A stretch of DNA of 64,000 nucleotides, from positions 1 to 64,000 of the forward strand of contig JAGWTP010000006.1 in the NCBI GenBank assembly GCA_028868895.1. The letters are read 5' to 3'. Made by a program: the position numbers and the translations under genes. The notes beneath the pieces are model-generated. The model was not told the DNA's origin. It did not search any database and worked only from the letters and a program-made list of their open reading frames with translations. Position 1 is the stretch's first letter, and the number at the start of each line of letters is the position of its first letter. This stretch comes from Burkholderiales bacterium. Lineage in GTDB: Bacteria > Pseudomonadota > Gammaproteobacteria > Burkholderiales > Burkholderiaceae_C. Below are positions 56,566 through 64,000 of this stretch, in pieces.

Positions 56566-56581
56566 GTAGTTCTTCTCCTAC
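56566..56581. promoter_or_regulatory. Candidate operator site F (GTAGTTC-TT-CTCCTAC)
   Basis: 11/14 to 7-2-7 consensus; on the minus strand 46 bp upstream of CATACT -10-like box at 56520-56515. Confidence 0.4.
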
Positions 56582-56602
56582 CGACCGGTCGGTGGCCCCA
56601 TG

Positions 56603-58759
56603 TCACTGACCTGGTCCACTGGACCGGGCCGGCGGCCGATGCGCGCGCCGCGCCGGGCCGGGCGCCGGCAACGTCGAATTGGCGGCGATTCGGTTGGAGA
56701 GCGCCCGGCACTCGTCGGCACCGCGCTCAGCCTCGGCGTTGTTGCCGACGTCCACCAGCGGGATCAAGGCGGCCAGCGGGTTCACCAGCGCCAGCAGCGC
56801 CGACGCCGCCAGTCGCATGCCGAGCTTGCCCTTGTCCACCGACAGGCTCGGGTGGGCGAAGCTGCCTCGCACCTTCAGCGGCGTGCGCAGTGCCAGCGGG
56901 CTGATGTCTTTCGGGGCGACGACCACGCTCAGGTCGATCGCCTCGGTGGCGAGCGAGATCGAGCCGTTGATCCAGATCGTCGATTCGGGCGTCGACAGCA
57001 CCATCACACGCGGGCGCAGCACGCCCTGCTCGGCCACGAGGTCGCCGACGGCGCACTGGATCGGCAAGGCGTTGTCGCCCTTGATCAGCACGCCCAGGCC
57101 CTGCGCGATATCGAGCCCGGCGGCCTCGACCGCGAGGTGCGAGATCGAGCCGTGGAGCAGCTGCAGGCGCACCTCGCCGTGCAGGCTGGCGAGGATCGTG
57201 GCCGTGGATCGGCCCTGCCCGGCCACGCGCGCCTGGCCTTCGAGGCGGCCGCTGGCATAGGGTGGCGCGTCGCCGGCGCGCGCCTGGTGGATCCAGCGCT
57301 CCAGGCGCACGCCGCCCCAGCGCAGGTCGGCCGTCCACACGGCCTGCGCGTGGCGGCCGTCCAGGGTCACGTTGCCGCCCAGCCGGCCCTGGCCGGTGCG
57401 CGCATCGATGTCGCTGAGCGTGAGCACGCCGTCGGACAGCACGAGGTGGGTGCGCAGCGGCCGCAACGGTTCGAGCAGGCCGCTGCCGAGGTCGAGGTTG
57501 TCGATGTCGATCAGCACGTTGGCGTTCATCATGCGCAGCGAGGGCAGGTCGAACTCGCGATCCGGCAACACGCGGCCCGGGGTGCCGCCGGCGTGCGTCG
57601 GCGCAGGTGCTGCCGCGGCCTTGACCGGCACCGTGGCGCCTGCGTTCGCGGCCGCTGCGGGCGCCGGGTGCACCGGCGCGCCGACCACCGGGCCGAGATC
57701 GGCCAGCGTCAGTTGGGTTCCGGTCAGCCGACCGGCCAGCATCGGCACGCGCGGACGCGGGTCGTAGGTGAACGCACCGGCGAGCCGGCTCGAGCCGATC
57801 CGGGCGTGATCGACCACGGCGTTCCAGACCACGCCGTGCTTGGCGATCCGGCCGTCGGCCTGGAACGCTCCGGTGGTCGGCAAGGTCACGTGCAGCGGGT
57901 CCCCGACCGCGGCGAGCGACGGGCCTTGCACCGTGAAGCGGCCCTTCAGCGCGCCCAGGTGCAGCGCATCGGTGGCGGTGCCGACAAAGCTCACGCGGCT
58001 GGCACCGCTGCGCGCCTCGATCGTCAGCGGCAGCGCCAGCGTGGCAGCGTTCGTGGCGATCAACGGCAGCACGCCGGCGGTGCTCAGGTGGATCGTCACC
58101 GGCTCGTTTCGGTAGCTGCCCTTGGCGTCGAACTGCAGGCCGGCGGTGGCCCCGGGCGCGGCCGGCGCGGTGGCGGGCGCGTTGCCTTCGGCGAGTGAAA
58201 AGTGGGCGTCGAGATCGAGCGCGGTGAGCGCATCGCGGTAGACGAGCGAGCCCGCGCCGACCTGCAAACGGCCGAACACCGGCATGCCGGTGGGCACGGC
58301 GGCGGTGTCGGGCAGGTTCGACTTCTTGCCGAACTGCCATGAGGCGCGGCCATCGGCGAGGCGCTCTATTTGCAGATCGAGCTGCGCCGCGCGCAGGTCT
58401 CGGATGTGCAATGGCGCGCCGCGGCTGGCGCGCCACAGGTCGGCATAGCCGAGCGTCAGGTGCGCGTCGCGGGCCAGCAGCATATGGGGCGCACTGCTCC
58501 AGGCCGGCGCGCCGATCTCGAGGTGGGCAGCGCTGATCCGCACGCCGCCCAGCAGATGGATCACGATCCGGGGTTCGAGCGCGGGATCGGCGCTCAGGCT
58601 GACGCGACGCTCCAGCGCGCTGGCCAGCCAGCCCTGCAGCGGGGCCGCCAGGAACGGCCAGCCGAGCGCCTCGCACACGCCGACACCGACGACGAACGCC
58701 GCCGCCACGCCTGCACCGAGCAGGCGCCAGCGGACCGGTCTTGCGATGCCTGGGCTCAT
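56603..58759 (-). CDS. AsmA-like family protein
   Basis: N-terminal TM, VSLSADPALEPRIVIHLLGGVRISAAHLEIGAP, C-terminal PKDISPLALRTPLKVRGSFAHPSLSVDKGKLGMRLAASALLALVNPLAALIPLVD. Confidence 0.88.
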   Translation of the reverse strand: MSPGIARPVRWRLLGAGVAAAFVVGVGVCEALGWPFLAAPLQGWLASALERRVSLSADPALEPRIVIHLLGGVRISAAHLEIGAPAWSSAPHMLLARDAHLTLGYADLWRASRGAPLHIRDLRAAQLDLQIERLADGRASWQFGKKSNLPDTAAVPTGMPVFGRLQVGAGSLVYRDALTALDLDAHFSLAEGNAPATAPAAPGATAGLQFDAKGSYRNEPVTIHLSTAGVLPLIATNAATLALPLTIEARSGASRVSFVGTATDALHLGALKGRFTVQGPSLAAVGDPLHVTLPTTGAFQADGRIAKHGVVWNAVVDHARIGSSRLAGAFTYDPRPRVPMLAGRLTGTQLTLADLGPVVGAPVHPAPAAAANAGATVPVKAAAAPAPTHAGGTPGRVLPDREFDLPSLRMMNANVLIDIDNLDLGSGLLEPLRPLRTHLVLSDGVLTLSDIDARTGQGRLGGNVTLDGRHAQAVWTADLRWGGVRLERWIHQARAGDAPPYASGRLEGQARVAGQGRSTATILASLHGEVRLQLLHGSISHLAVEAAGLDIAQGLGVLIKGDNALPIQCAVGDLVAEQGVLRPRVMVLSTPESTIWINGSISLATEAIDLSVVVAPKDISPLALRTPLKVRGSFAHPSLSVDKGKLGMRLAASALLALVNPLAALIPLVDVGNNAEAERGADECRALSNRIAANSTLPAPGPARRAHRPPARSSGPGQ

Positions 58760-58817
58760 GCCTCGATGCTGGCACGCTCGGCGCCGGCCGGCCATCGGGA
58801 GGCGGCGGTTCCGGCTG

Positions 58818-58837
58818 TCGGCGGCCTCCTACAGCGG
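58818..58837. promoter_or_regulatory. Candidate operator site E (GTCGGCGGCCTCCTACAGCG)
   Basis: 19/20 identical to site B; about 60-80 bp upstream of the asmA-like start on the minus strand. Confidence 0.35.
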
Positions 58838-58925
58838 CGCCGCGCAGCAACGCGGTGCCCGGCTCAACCCGTGACCCCAACCCTTTCCCGAAGGGGAAAC
58901 AACATCGTGTGGAGCGAACGATCCC

Positions 58926-59915
58926 TCAGCCCAGCACTTCGGGATTGAGCGGCGTCGGCGGCCGGCCCGCGTGCTCGCCCGCGCCGAGCGCGGCGAGCAG
59001 GTTGTCGACCGCGAGGTTGGCCATCGCGCGGCGCGTGGGCAGGCTCGCGCTGGCGATGTGCGGCGTGAGCACGACGTTCGGCACGGTCAGCAGTTCGGGG
59101 TGGACCGCGGGCTCGCCTTCGAACACGTCCAGGCCGGCCGCGGCGATGCGGCGCTCGCGCAGCGCTTGCGCCAGCGCGGCGTCGTCGACGATGCCGCCGC
59201 GCGCGATGTTGGTCAGCGTGGCGGTCGGCTTCATCAGCGCGAGTTCGGCAGCGCCGACGAGGTGGTGCGAGGCGGCGCTGTAGGGGACCACGATCACGAG
59301 GTGGTCGCTTTCGCGCAGCAGCGTGGCCTTGTCGACCCAGCGCGCACCGAGCTCGGCCTCGATCGCGGCGTCGAGCCGCGAGCGGTTGTGATAGATCACC
59401 TTCATGCCGAAGCCGAGTGCGCCGCGCCGCGCGATGGCCTGGCCGATGCGACCCATGCCGAGCACGCCGAGCGTGGCGCCGTGGACGTCGGTGCCGGCGA
59501 ACGCGTCGACGCTCCACTTGGTCCAGGCGCCGCTGCGCAAATAGTGCTCGCTTTCGGCGATGCGCCGCGCCGCGGCCATCATCAGCGCGAAGCCGAAGTC
59601 GGCGGTGGTCTCGGTCAGCACGTCGGGCGCGTTGCTGACGAGCACGCCGCGGGCGGTGCACGCCGGTACGTCGATGTTGTTGTAGCCCACCGCCATGCTG
59701 CACACCGCGCGCAGCTCGGGGCAGGCGTCGAGCAGCGCGGCGTCGATCGGCTGGGTGCCGGTGACGAACACGCCGGCCTTGCCCTGCAGATGCGCGATCA
59801 GCTCGGCGCGCGTCCAGACCACGTCGGCCTCGTTGGTCTCGACGTCGAAATGCGCGCGCAGGCGGTCGACGATGTCGGGGAAGACGGCACGGCAGACGAG
59901 AACGGCGGGTTTCAT
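58926..59915 (-). CDS. D-2-hydroxyacid dehydrogenase (glyoxylate/hydroxypyruvate reductase type)
   Basis: GVLGMGRIGQAIARRGALGFGMKVIYHNRS, NIARGGIVDDAALAQAL, LTPHIASAS. Confidence 0.9.
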   Translation of the reverse strand: MKPAVLVCRAVFPDIVDRLRAHFDVETNEADVVWTRAELIAHLQGKAGVFVTGTQPIDAALLDACPELRAVCSMAVGYNNIDVPACTARGVLVSNAPDVLTETTADFGFALMMAAARRIAESEHYLRSGAWTKWSVDAFAGTDVHGATLGVLGMGRIGQAIARRGALGFGMKVIYHNRSRLDAAIEAELGARWVDKATLLRESDHLVIVVPYSAASHHLVGAAELALMKPTATLTNIARGGIVDDAALAQALRERRIAAAGLDVFEGEPAVHPELLTVPNVVLTPHIASASLPTRRAMANLAVDNLLAALGAGEHAGRPPTPLNPEVLG

Positions 59916-61189
59916 GGCTTGCTTTCTGACAGGGTTGACGGAGGGGTGGGGGAAAGCCGGAGAGGGGCGGCGTCAGGGTGCCAGCCGAGCGTGAACAGCA
60001 GACAGGCGAAGCCGACGAGGTAGCCCACCGCCACGTGCCAGCCGCCCTTCAGCCACGCGCCGACCGAGCGTGCCTGCGGGAACATGCCGGCCAGCGCGAC
60101 GCCGGCCGACGAACCGAACCAGATCATCGAGCCGCCGAAGCCCACCGCGTAGGCCAGGAAGCCCCAGTCGTAGCCGCCCTGGTGCAGCGCCAGCGACGTG
60201 AGCGGGATGTTGTCGAACACCGCCGAGACGAAGCCCAGGCCGAGCGCCACAGGCCAAGACGCAAGCGGCAGCTGCTCGACCGGCATCATCGCCGCGCACA
60301 GCACCAGCGAGAGCAGGAACACGCTGCCGCGCGTGGCGCCGGGCAGCAGGCTCCAGTCGGGCTTGCGGACCCAGCCGGTCAGCGCGATCGCGACCCAGAC
60401 CGCCAGGCCGATCACCGGGGCCTGCATCGGCACCTCGGGGTGGCGCAGGTTGAAGTAGACGTTGGCGCCGATCGCGGCGAGCAGGATCGCCGCGACGATG
60501 CCCAGGCGCGGCCAGTCGACCACGATGCCGGCCGGCGCGTCTTTCGTGATCGGCTGGAACGCGTGCTGCTGGCGCGCCGCGACGACGCCGAAGAACAGCA
60601 GCGCGGGCACCGCGGCCACATAGGCATCGAACACCTGCCGCGGCGCGACGCCGGCGATCCACATCATCGTGGTCGTGGTGTCGCCGACCACGCTGCCGGC
60701 GCCGCCGGCGTTCGAGGCGGCGACGATCGCGGCCAGGAAGCCGATGTGCAGCCGGTCCTTGAAGAGCACGCGCGCCATCGTGCCGCCGATCATCGCCGCG
60801 GCGATGTTGTCGAGAAAGCTCGACAGCACGAACACGCTCACCAGCATCGCGAACCCGCCCTTCCAGTCGTCGGGCAGGAAGCGAGGCAGCAGCGCCGGCA
60901 GCCGGCTTTGCTCGAAGTGCCTGGAAAGCAGTGCGAAGCCGAGCAGCAGCCCGAACAGGTTGGCCAGCGTGACCCACTCGTGGCCGAACAACGCGAGCAG
61001 CCCGTCGACCCCGGGCACGCCGCGAAAGCCGCTGAAGGCGAGCTTGTACAGCGTGATGACCACCAGGCCGATGACCGCCACGCGCAGCGTGTGGTGGTGA
61101 AACAGCGCGACACCGGCGAGCGTCAGCGCGAACAGGACGAAGTCGACCGGGATGCCGGCGACGGCGGGGATCGGCGGCGCGGCGAGCAT
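59912..61189 (-). CDS. NhaD/ArsB-like ion transporter superfamily permease
   Basis: Multi-TM protein with FLDNIAAAMIGGTMA and ASNAGGAGSVVGDTTTTMMW motifs of the IT superfamily. Confidence 0.78.
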   Translation of the reverse strand: MLAAPPIPAVAGIPVDFVLFALTLAGVALFHHHTLRVAVIGLVVITLYKLAFSGFRGVPGVDGLLALFGHEWVTLANLFGLLLGFALLSRHFEQSRLPALLPRFLPDDWKGGFAMLVSVFVLSSFLDNIAAAMIGGTMARVLFKDRLHIGFLAAIVAASNAGGAGSVVGDTTTTMMWIAGVAPRQVFDAYVAAVPALLFFGVVAARQQHAFQPITKDAPAGIVVDWPRLGIVAAILLAAIGANVYFNLRHPEVPMQAPVIGLAVWVAIALTGWVRKPDWSLLPGATRGSVFLLSLVLCAAMMPVEQLPLASWPVALGLGFVSAVFDNIPLTSLALHQGGYDWGFLAYAVGFGGSMIWFGSSAGVALAGMFPQARSVGAWLKGGWHVAVGYLVGFACLLFTLGWHPDAAPLRLSPTPPSTLSESKP

Positions 61190-61268
61190 CGACGTGGACG
61201 GGCGAGGCGTGAACCGGCGCGGGGCGGCGTGAACGGGCGTCGTGCGGTGCGGCGCGGCGAGCCGCCGA

Positions 61269-61967
61269 TCAGTCGAGAAAGCGCGCGAAGGCGCTGACCG
61301 GCTCGCGCTCGGTCACCAGCGTGTTCTCGATCGCGGCAGGGTCCGCATGGCCGAGCGACATGCCGCACACCACCTGTTCGTTGTCGGGCGCGCCCACGTG
61401 CGCGCTGATGATCCGGTGGAACTGCATGAACGCGGCCTGCGGGCAGGTGTCGAGGCCGCGCGCGCGGGCGGCCACCATGATGCTTTGCAGGAACATGCCG
61501 TAGTCGAGCCAGCTGCCCTGGCGCAGGATGCGGTCGATCGTGAAGATCAGGCCCACCGGCGCACCGAAGAACTCGTAGTTGCGGCCGTGCTGCACGTGCA
61601 TGCGACCCTTGTCGGTCTTGGCGATGCCGAGCAGGCCGTACAGGTCCCAGCCGACCTTGCGGCGCCGGTCGATGAACGGCGACTTCCATTCGGTCGGGTA
61701 GTAGTCGTACTCCTCGGTGTGCCGGGCACGCTCGGCCGGGTCGTCGTAGGCCGCGAAGATCTTGCGCGACAGCTCGGTCTTGGCCGCGCCGGTGAGCACG
61801 TAGACGCGCCACGGCTGCGTGTTGGTGCCCGAAGGCGCGCGCGACGCAACGGCCAGGATCGCCTCGATGGTCTCGCGCGGCACCGGCGTGGGCAGGAACG
61901 CGCGCAGCGATCGCCGGCCAGTGATCGCGGCATCGACGAGTGCGGTTTGTTCGGGGGTCGGGTTCAC
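61269..61967 (-). CDS. Nitroreductase family protein
   Basis: RRSLRAFLPTPVPRETIEAILAVASRAPSGTNTQPWRVYVLTG. Confidence 0.9.
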   Translation of the reverse strand: MNPTPEQTALVDAAITGRRSLRAFLPTPVPRETIEAILAVASRAPSGTNTQPWRVYVLTGAAKTELSRKIFAAYDDPAERARHTEEYDYYPTEWKSPFIDRRRKVGWDLYGLLGIAKTDKGRMHVQHGRNYEFFGAPVGLIFTIDRILRQGSWLDYGMFLQSIMVAARARGLDTCPQAAFMQFHRIISAHVGAPDNEQVVCGMSLGHADPAAIENTLVTEREPVSAFARFLD

Positions 61968-62434
61968 AGCAATCCTCGCAAGGTCTGGATGAGTGCGTCG
62001 GGCAGTGCCGCCGGCCGGCGCGTTTCGCGGTCAACGTACACGTGCACGAAGTGGCCGCTGGCGGCGCTCAGCGGCTCACCGGCACCGAACAGGCCGATCT
62101 CGTAGCGCACGCTCGTCGCGCCCAGCCGCGCCACGCGCAGGCCGGTGTCGACGGTCTGCGGGAACGCGAGCGGCGAAAAGTAGTTGCAGTGGGTCTCGAC
62201 CACCAGCCCGATCACCGGGCTGCGCTGCACGTCGAGCACGCCGGCCTCGATCAAGTGGCGGTTCACCACGGTGTCGAAGAAGCTGTAGTAGACGACGTTG
62301 TTGATGTGGCCATAGGCGTCGTTGTCCATCCAGCGCGTCGAGATGCTGCTGAAGTGGCGGTAGGCGCTGCGCGGTTGCGGTGCGGGGCGCGACGTGGTCG
62401 CGCTGGCCGGGGGGGTCGGGTCGACGGCATTCAT
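61964..62434 (-). CDS. 4HBT-type acyl-CoA thioesterase
   Basis: TRWMDNDAYGHINNVVYYSFFDTVVNRHLIEAG hotdog motif. Confidence 0.9.
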   Translation of the reverse strand: MNAVDPTPPASATTSRPAPQPRSAYRHFSSISTRWMDNDAYGHINNVVYYSFFDTVVNRHLIEAGVLDVQRSPVIGLVVETHCNYFSPLAFPQTVDTGLRVARLGATSVRYEIGLFGAGEPLSAASGHFVHVYVDRETRRPAALPDALIQTLRGLL

Positions 62435-63372
62435 GGTCGCGCATTGTTCCATTGCCGCCAGCTCTCGATCGCCGCTCGGATCGTGCCCAGGTGCACCTGC
62501 ACCGTGTCTTCGACCACGCGCCCGTAGCCGCCGGCCATCGACAGCGCCACCGGGATGCGGCGCTCGCGCATCTGCGCGAGCACGCGCCGGTCGCGCTCGG
62601 CCAGGCCGGCGGTGGTGAGTTTGAGGCGGCCGAGGCGGTCACCCTCGTGCGGGTCGGCACCGGCCAGGTAGAAGACGAGCCCGGGCGGTGCGGATTCGGT
62701 GCGGCGCCACAGTTCCGTCAGCGCGGCGTCGAGCGCGCGCAGGTAGTCGGCGTCGCCGCAGCCGTCGGGCAGATCGACATCGAGGTCGCTGCGCTCCTTG
62801 CGGAACGGGAAGTTCCTGGCGCCATGCAGCGACAGCGTGAACACCGTCGGGTCTTCCCGGAAGATCGCGGCGGTGCCGTTGCCCTGGTGCACGTCGAGAT
62901 CGACGACCGCGACCCGCAGCAACTGTCGGTGCGAGCGGTGCCACTCGGCCTGCATCAGCCGCGCGGCCACCGCAGCGTCGTTGAACACGCAGTAGCCGCC
63001 GCCCTTGTCGGCGCTTGCGTGGTGAGTTCCGCCGGCCAGGTTGGCGGCCACGCCGCCGGCAAGCGCGGCGCGCGCGGCGCAGATGGTGGCGCCGACCGAG
63101 CGGCGCGCGCGCGCCACCATCGCCTCGCTCCACGGGAAACCGATCTCGCGCTGGTGCGCGGCGCCGAGCGTACCGTCGGTCACCGCGGCCACGTAGGCCG
63201 GGGTGTGCGCCAGCACCAGTTCACCGTCGCTCGCCGGCGGCGCCTGGCCCATCTGCAGCCCGGGCAGGCCGTCGAGCTGCTCGCGCAGCAGCCGGTACTT
63301 CGACATCGGGAAGCGGTGACCCGGCGGCAGGGGCAGCACGAACTGATCGGCGTAGAACGCGTGCATCGACAT
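62431..63372 (-). CDS. Histone deacetylase family protein (acetoin utilisation / HDAC-like)
   Basis: AGGTHHASADKGGGYCVFNDAAVAARLM, VAVVDLDVHQGNGTAAIF, SLHGARNFPF. Confidence 0.92.
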   Translation of the reverse strand: MSMHAFYADQFVLPLPPGHRFPMSKYRLLREQLDGLPGLQMGQAPPASDGELVLAHTPAYVAAVTDGTLGAAHQREIGFPWSEAMVARARRSVGATICAARAALAGGVAANLAGGTHHASADKGGGYCVFNDAAVAARLMQAEWHRSHRQLLRVAVVDLDVHQGNGTAAIFREDPTVFTLSLHGARNFPFRKERSDLDVDLPDGCGDADYLRALDAALTELWRRTESAPPGLVFYLAGADPHEGDRLGRLKLTTAGLAERDRRVLAQMRERRIPVALSMAGGYGRVVEDTVQVHLGTIRAAIESWRQWNNARP

Positions 63373-63490
63373 GGTCGGCGCCGATTGTGCCGGTCGACCC
63401 GAACCGGTGCCGCGGGCCTGCTTTTCACCAACACGACACGAACCGCGTGCACCCTGAAACGGCTTGCGCTAGAAGTTGTACTCTAGATTG

Positions 63491-63559
63491 TTGCAGTGCA
63501 CCAAAAACCGCTTGCAACGCCAGGAACCGTCGCTATACTTCAGTCCATGTTGCAGTGCA
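63491..63559 (+). promoter_or_regulatory. Phasin promoter: TTGCAA-16bp-TATACT flanked by two TTGCAGTGCA repeats (63491-63500, 63550-63559)
   Basis: -35 at 63512-63517, -10 at 63534-63539; exact 10-bp direct repeats bracket the promoter. Confidence 0.65.
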
Positions 63560-63617
63560 GCATTTCTGCATCAAGACGCTTCCCGCCCCTGTTTCAACCT
63601 GACCACCGGAGATTCAA

Positions 63618-64000
63618 ATGTCCTTCCTCACCGCTGAACAAGTCGTCGCTGCCCACAAGTCGAATGTCGAGGTCCTTTTCGGCCTGACCAACAAGGCCTT
63701 CGAAGGCGTCGAAAAGCTCGTTGAACTGAACCTGCAAGTGGCGCGCGCCGCCATCGGCGAAGCCGCCGAGAACACCAAGGCTGCACTGTCGGCCAAGGAT
63801 GCGCAAGAGTTCATGGCCCTGCAAGCCAGCCTGCTGCAGCCCGCCGCCGAGAAGGCCGCCGCTTACAGCCGCCACCTGTACGACATCGCTGCCGCGACGA
63901 CCGCCGAAGTCAGCAAGGTCGCCGAAGCCACCGCTGCCGAAACGCAGTCGAAGTTCCTGTCGGTGGTCGACTCCGCCGTCAAGAACGCACCGGCCGGCAG
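63618..64000 (+). CDS. phaP: Phasin family protein (partial, runs off window)
   Basis: [69 protein letters not shown]. Confidence 0.9.
   Translation, partial: MSFLTAEQVVAAHKSNVEVLFGLTNKAFEGVEKLVELNLQVARAAIGEAAENTKAALSAKDAQEFMALQASLLQPAAEKAAAYSRHLYDIAAATTAEVSKVAEATAAETQSKFLSVVDSAVKNAPAG

Noticed and set aside
56727-58880. 717-aa alternative-frame minus ORF overlapping asmA-like gene
   Set aside because: Arg/Pro/Ala-rich frame-shifted reading of the AsmA-like gene.
1-64000. CRISPR arrays, rRNA or tRNA genes
   Set aside because: No regularly spaced direct repeats of CRISPR type, no rRNA-like sequence, and no tRNA cloverleaf recognised by eye; a tRNAscan/CRISPR search would be decisive.

Overview
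64 kb high-GC window, most likely a betaproteobacterial (Burkholderiales-type) chromosome; this is inferred from gene content and was not searched. The left edge (1-1.85 kb) is a mobile-element graveyard: C-terminus of a serine recombinase, a truncated IS21-type istA with its terminal repeats, and an IS110-type C-terminal fragment. The rest is mostly dense housekeeping sequence: thrH, a Phd/PIN toxin-antitoxin pair, purL, map, glnD, selU, phaB-phaA-phaC, pgeF, maiA-FAH, a pyruvate dehydrogenase operon (aceE-aceF-proteasome-like gene-lpdA), a PAS histidine kinase with a FixJ-like regulator, folD, prlC, rmuC, and an OpuC-like fusion. From about 37.5 to 58.8 kb lies an envelope/stress-type block: two response regulators and a CHASE3-like histidine kinase, two DUF1328 genes, a YqjD/YqjE/YqjK-like trio, a CxxC mini-membrane protein, a giant NdvB-like cyclic beta-1,2-glucan synthase, a ferritin-like protein, a BON lipoprotein, AI-2E and YihY family membrane proteins, a secreted paired-Cys repeat protein and an AsmA-like protein. 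The most interesting signal is a set of intergenic inverted heptamers (GTAGGAC-NN-GTCCTAC-like, 7-2-7) in this block. Several lie about 44-46 bp upstream of a plausible -10 box, which suggests an undescribed regulon of the linked NarL/LuxR-type response regulator. Other leads are a proteasome/HslV-like peptidase embedded in the pdh operon, a probable CTG start codon, paired operator-like repeats flanking the phasin promoter, and an 8-bp tandem repeat upstream of a secreted protein. A phasin gene runs off the right edge.
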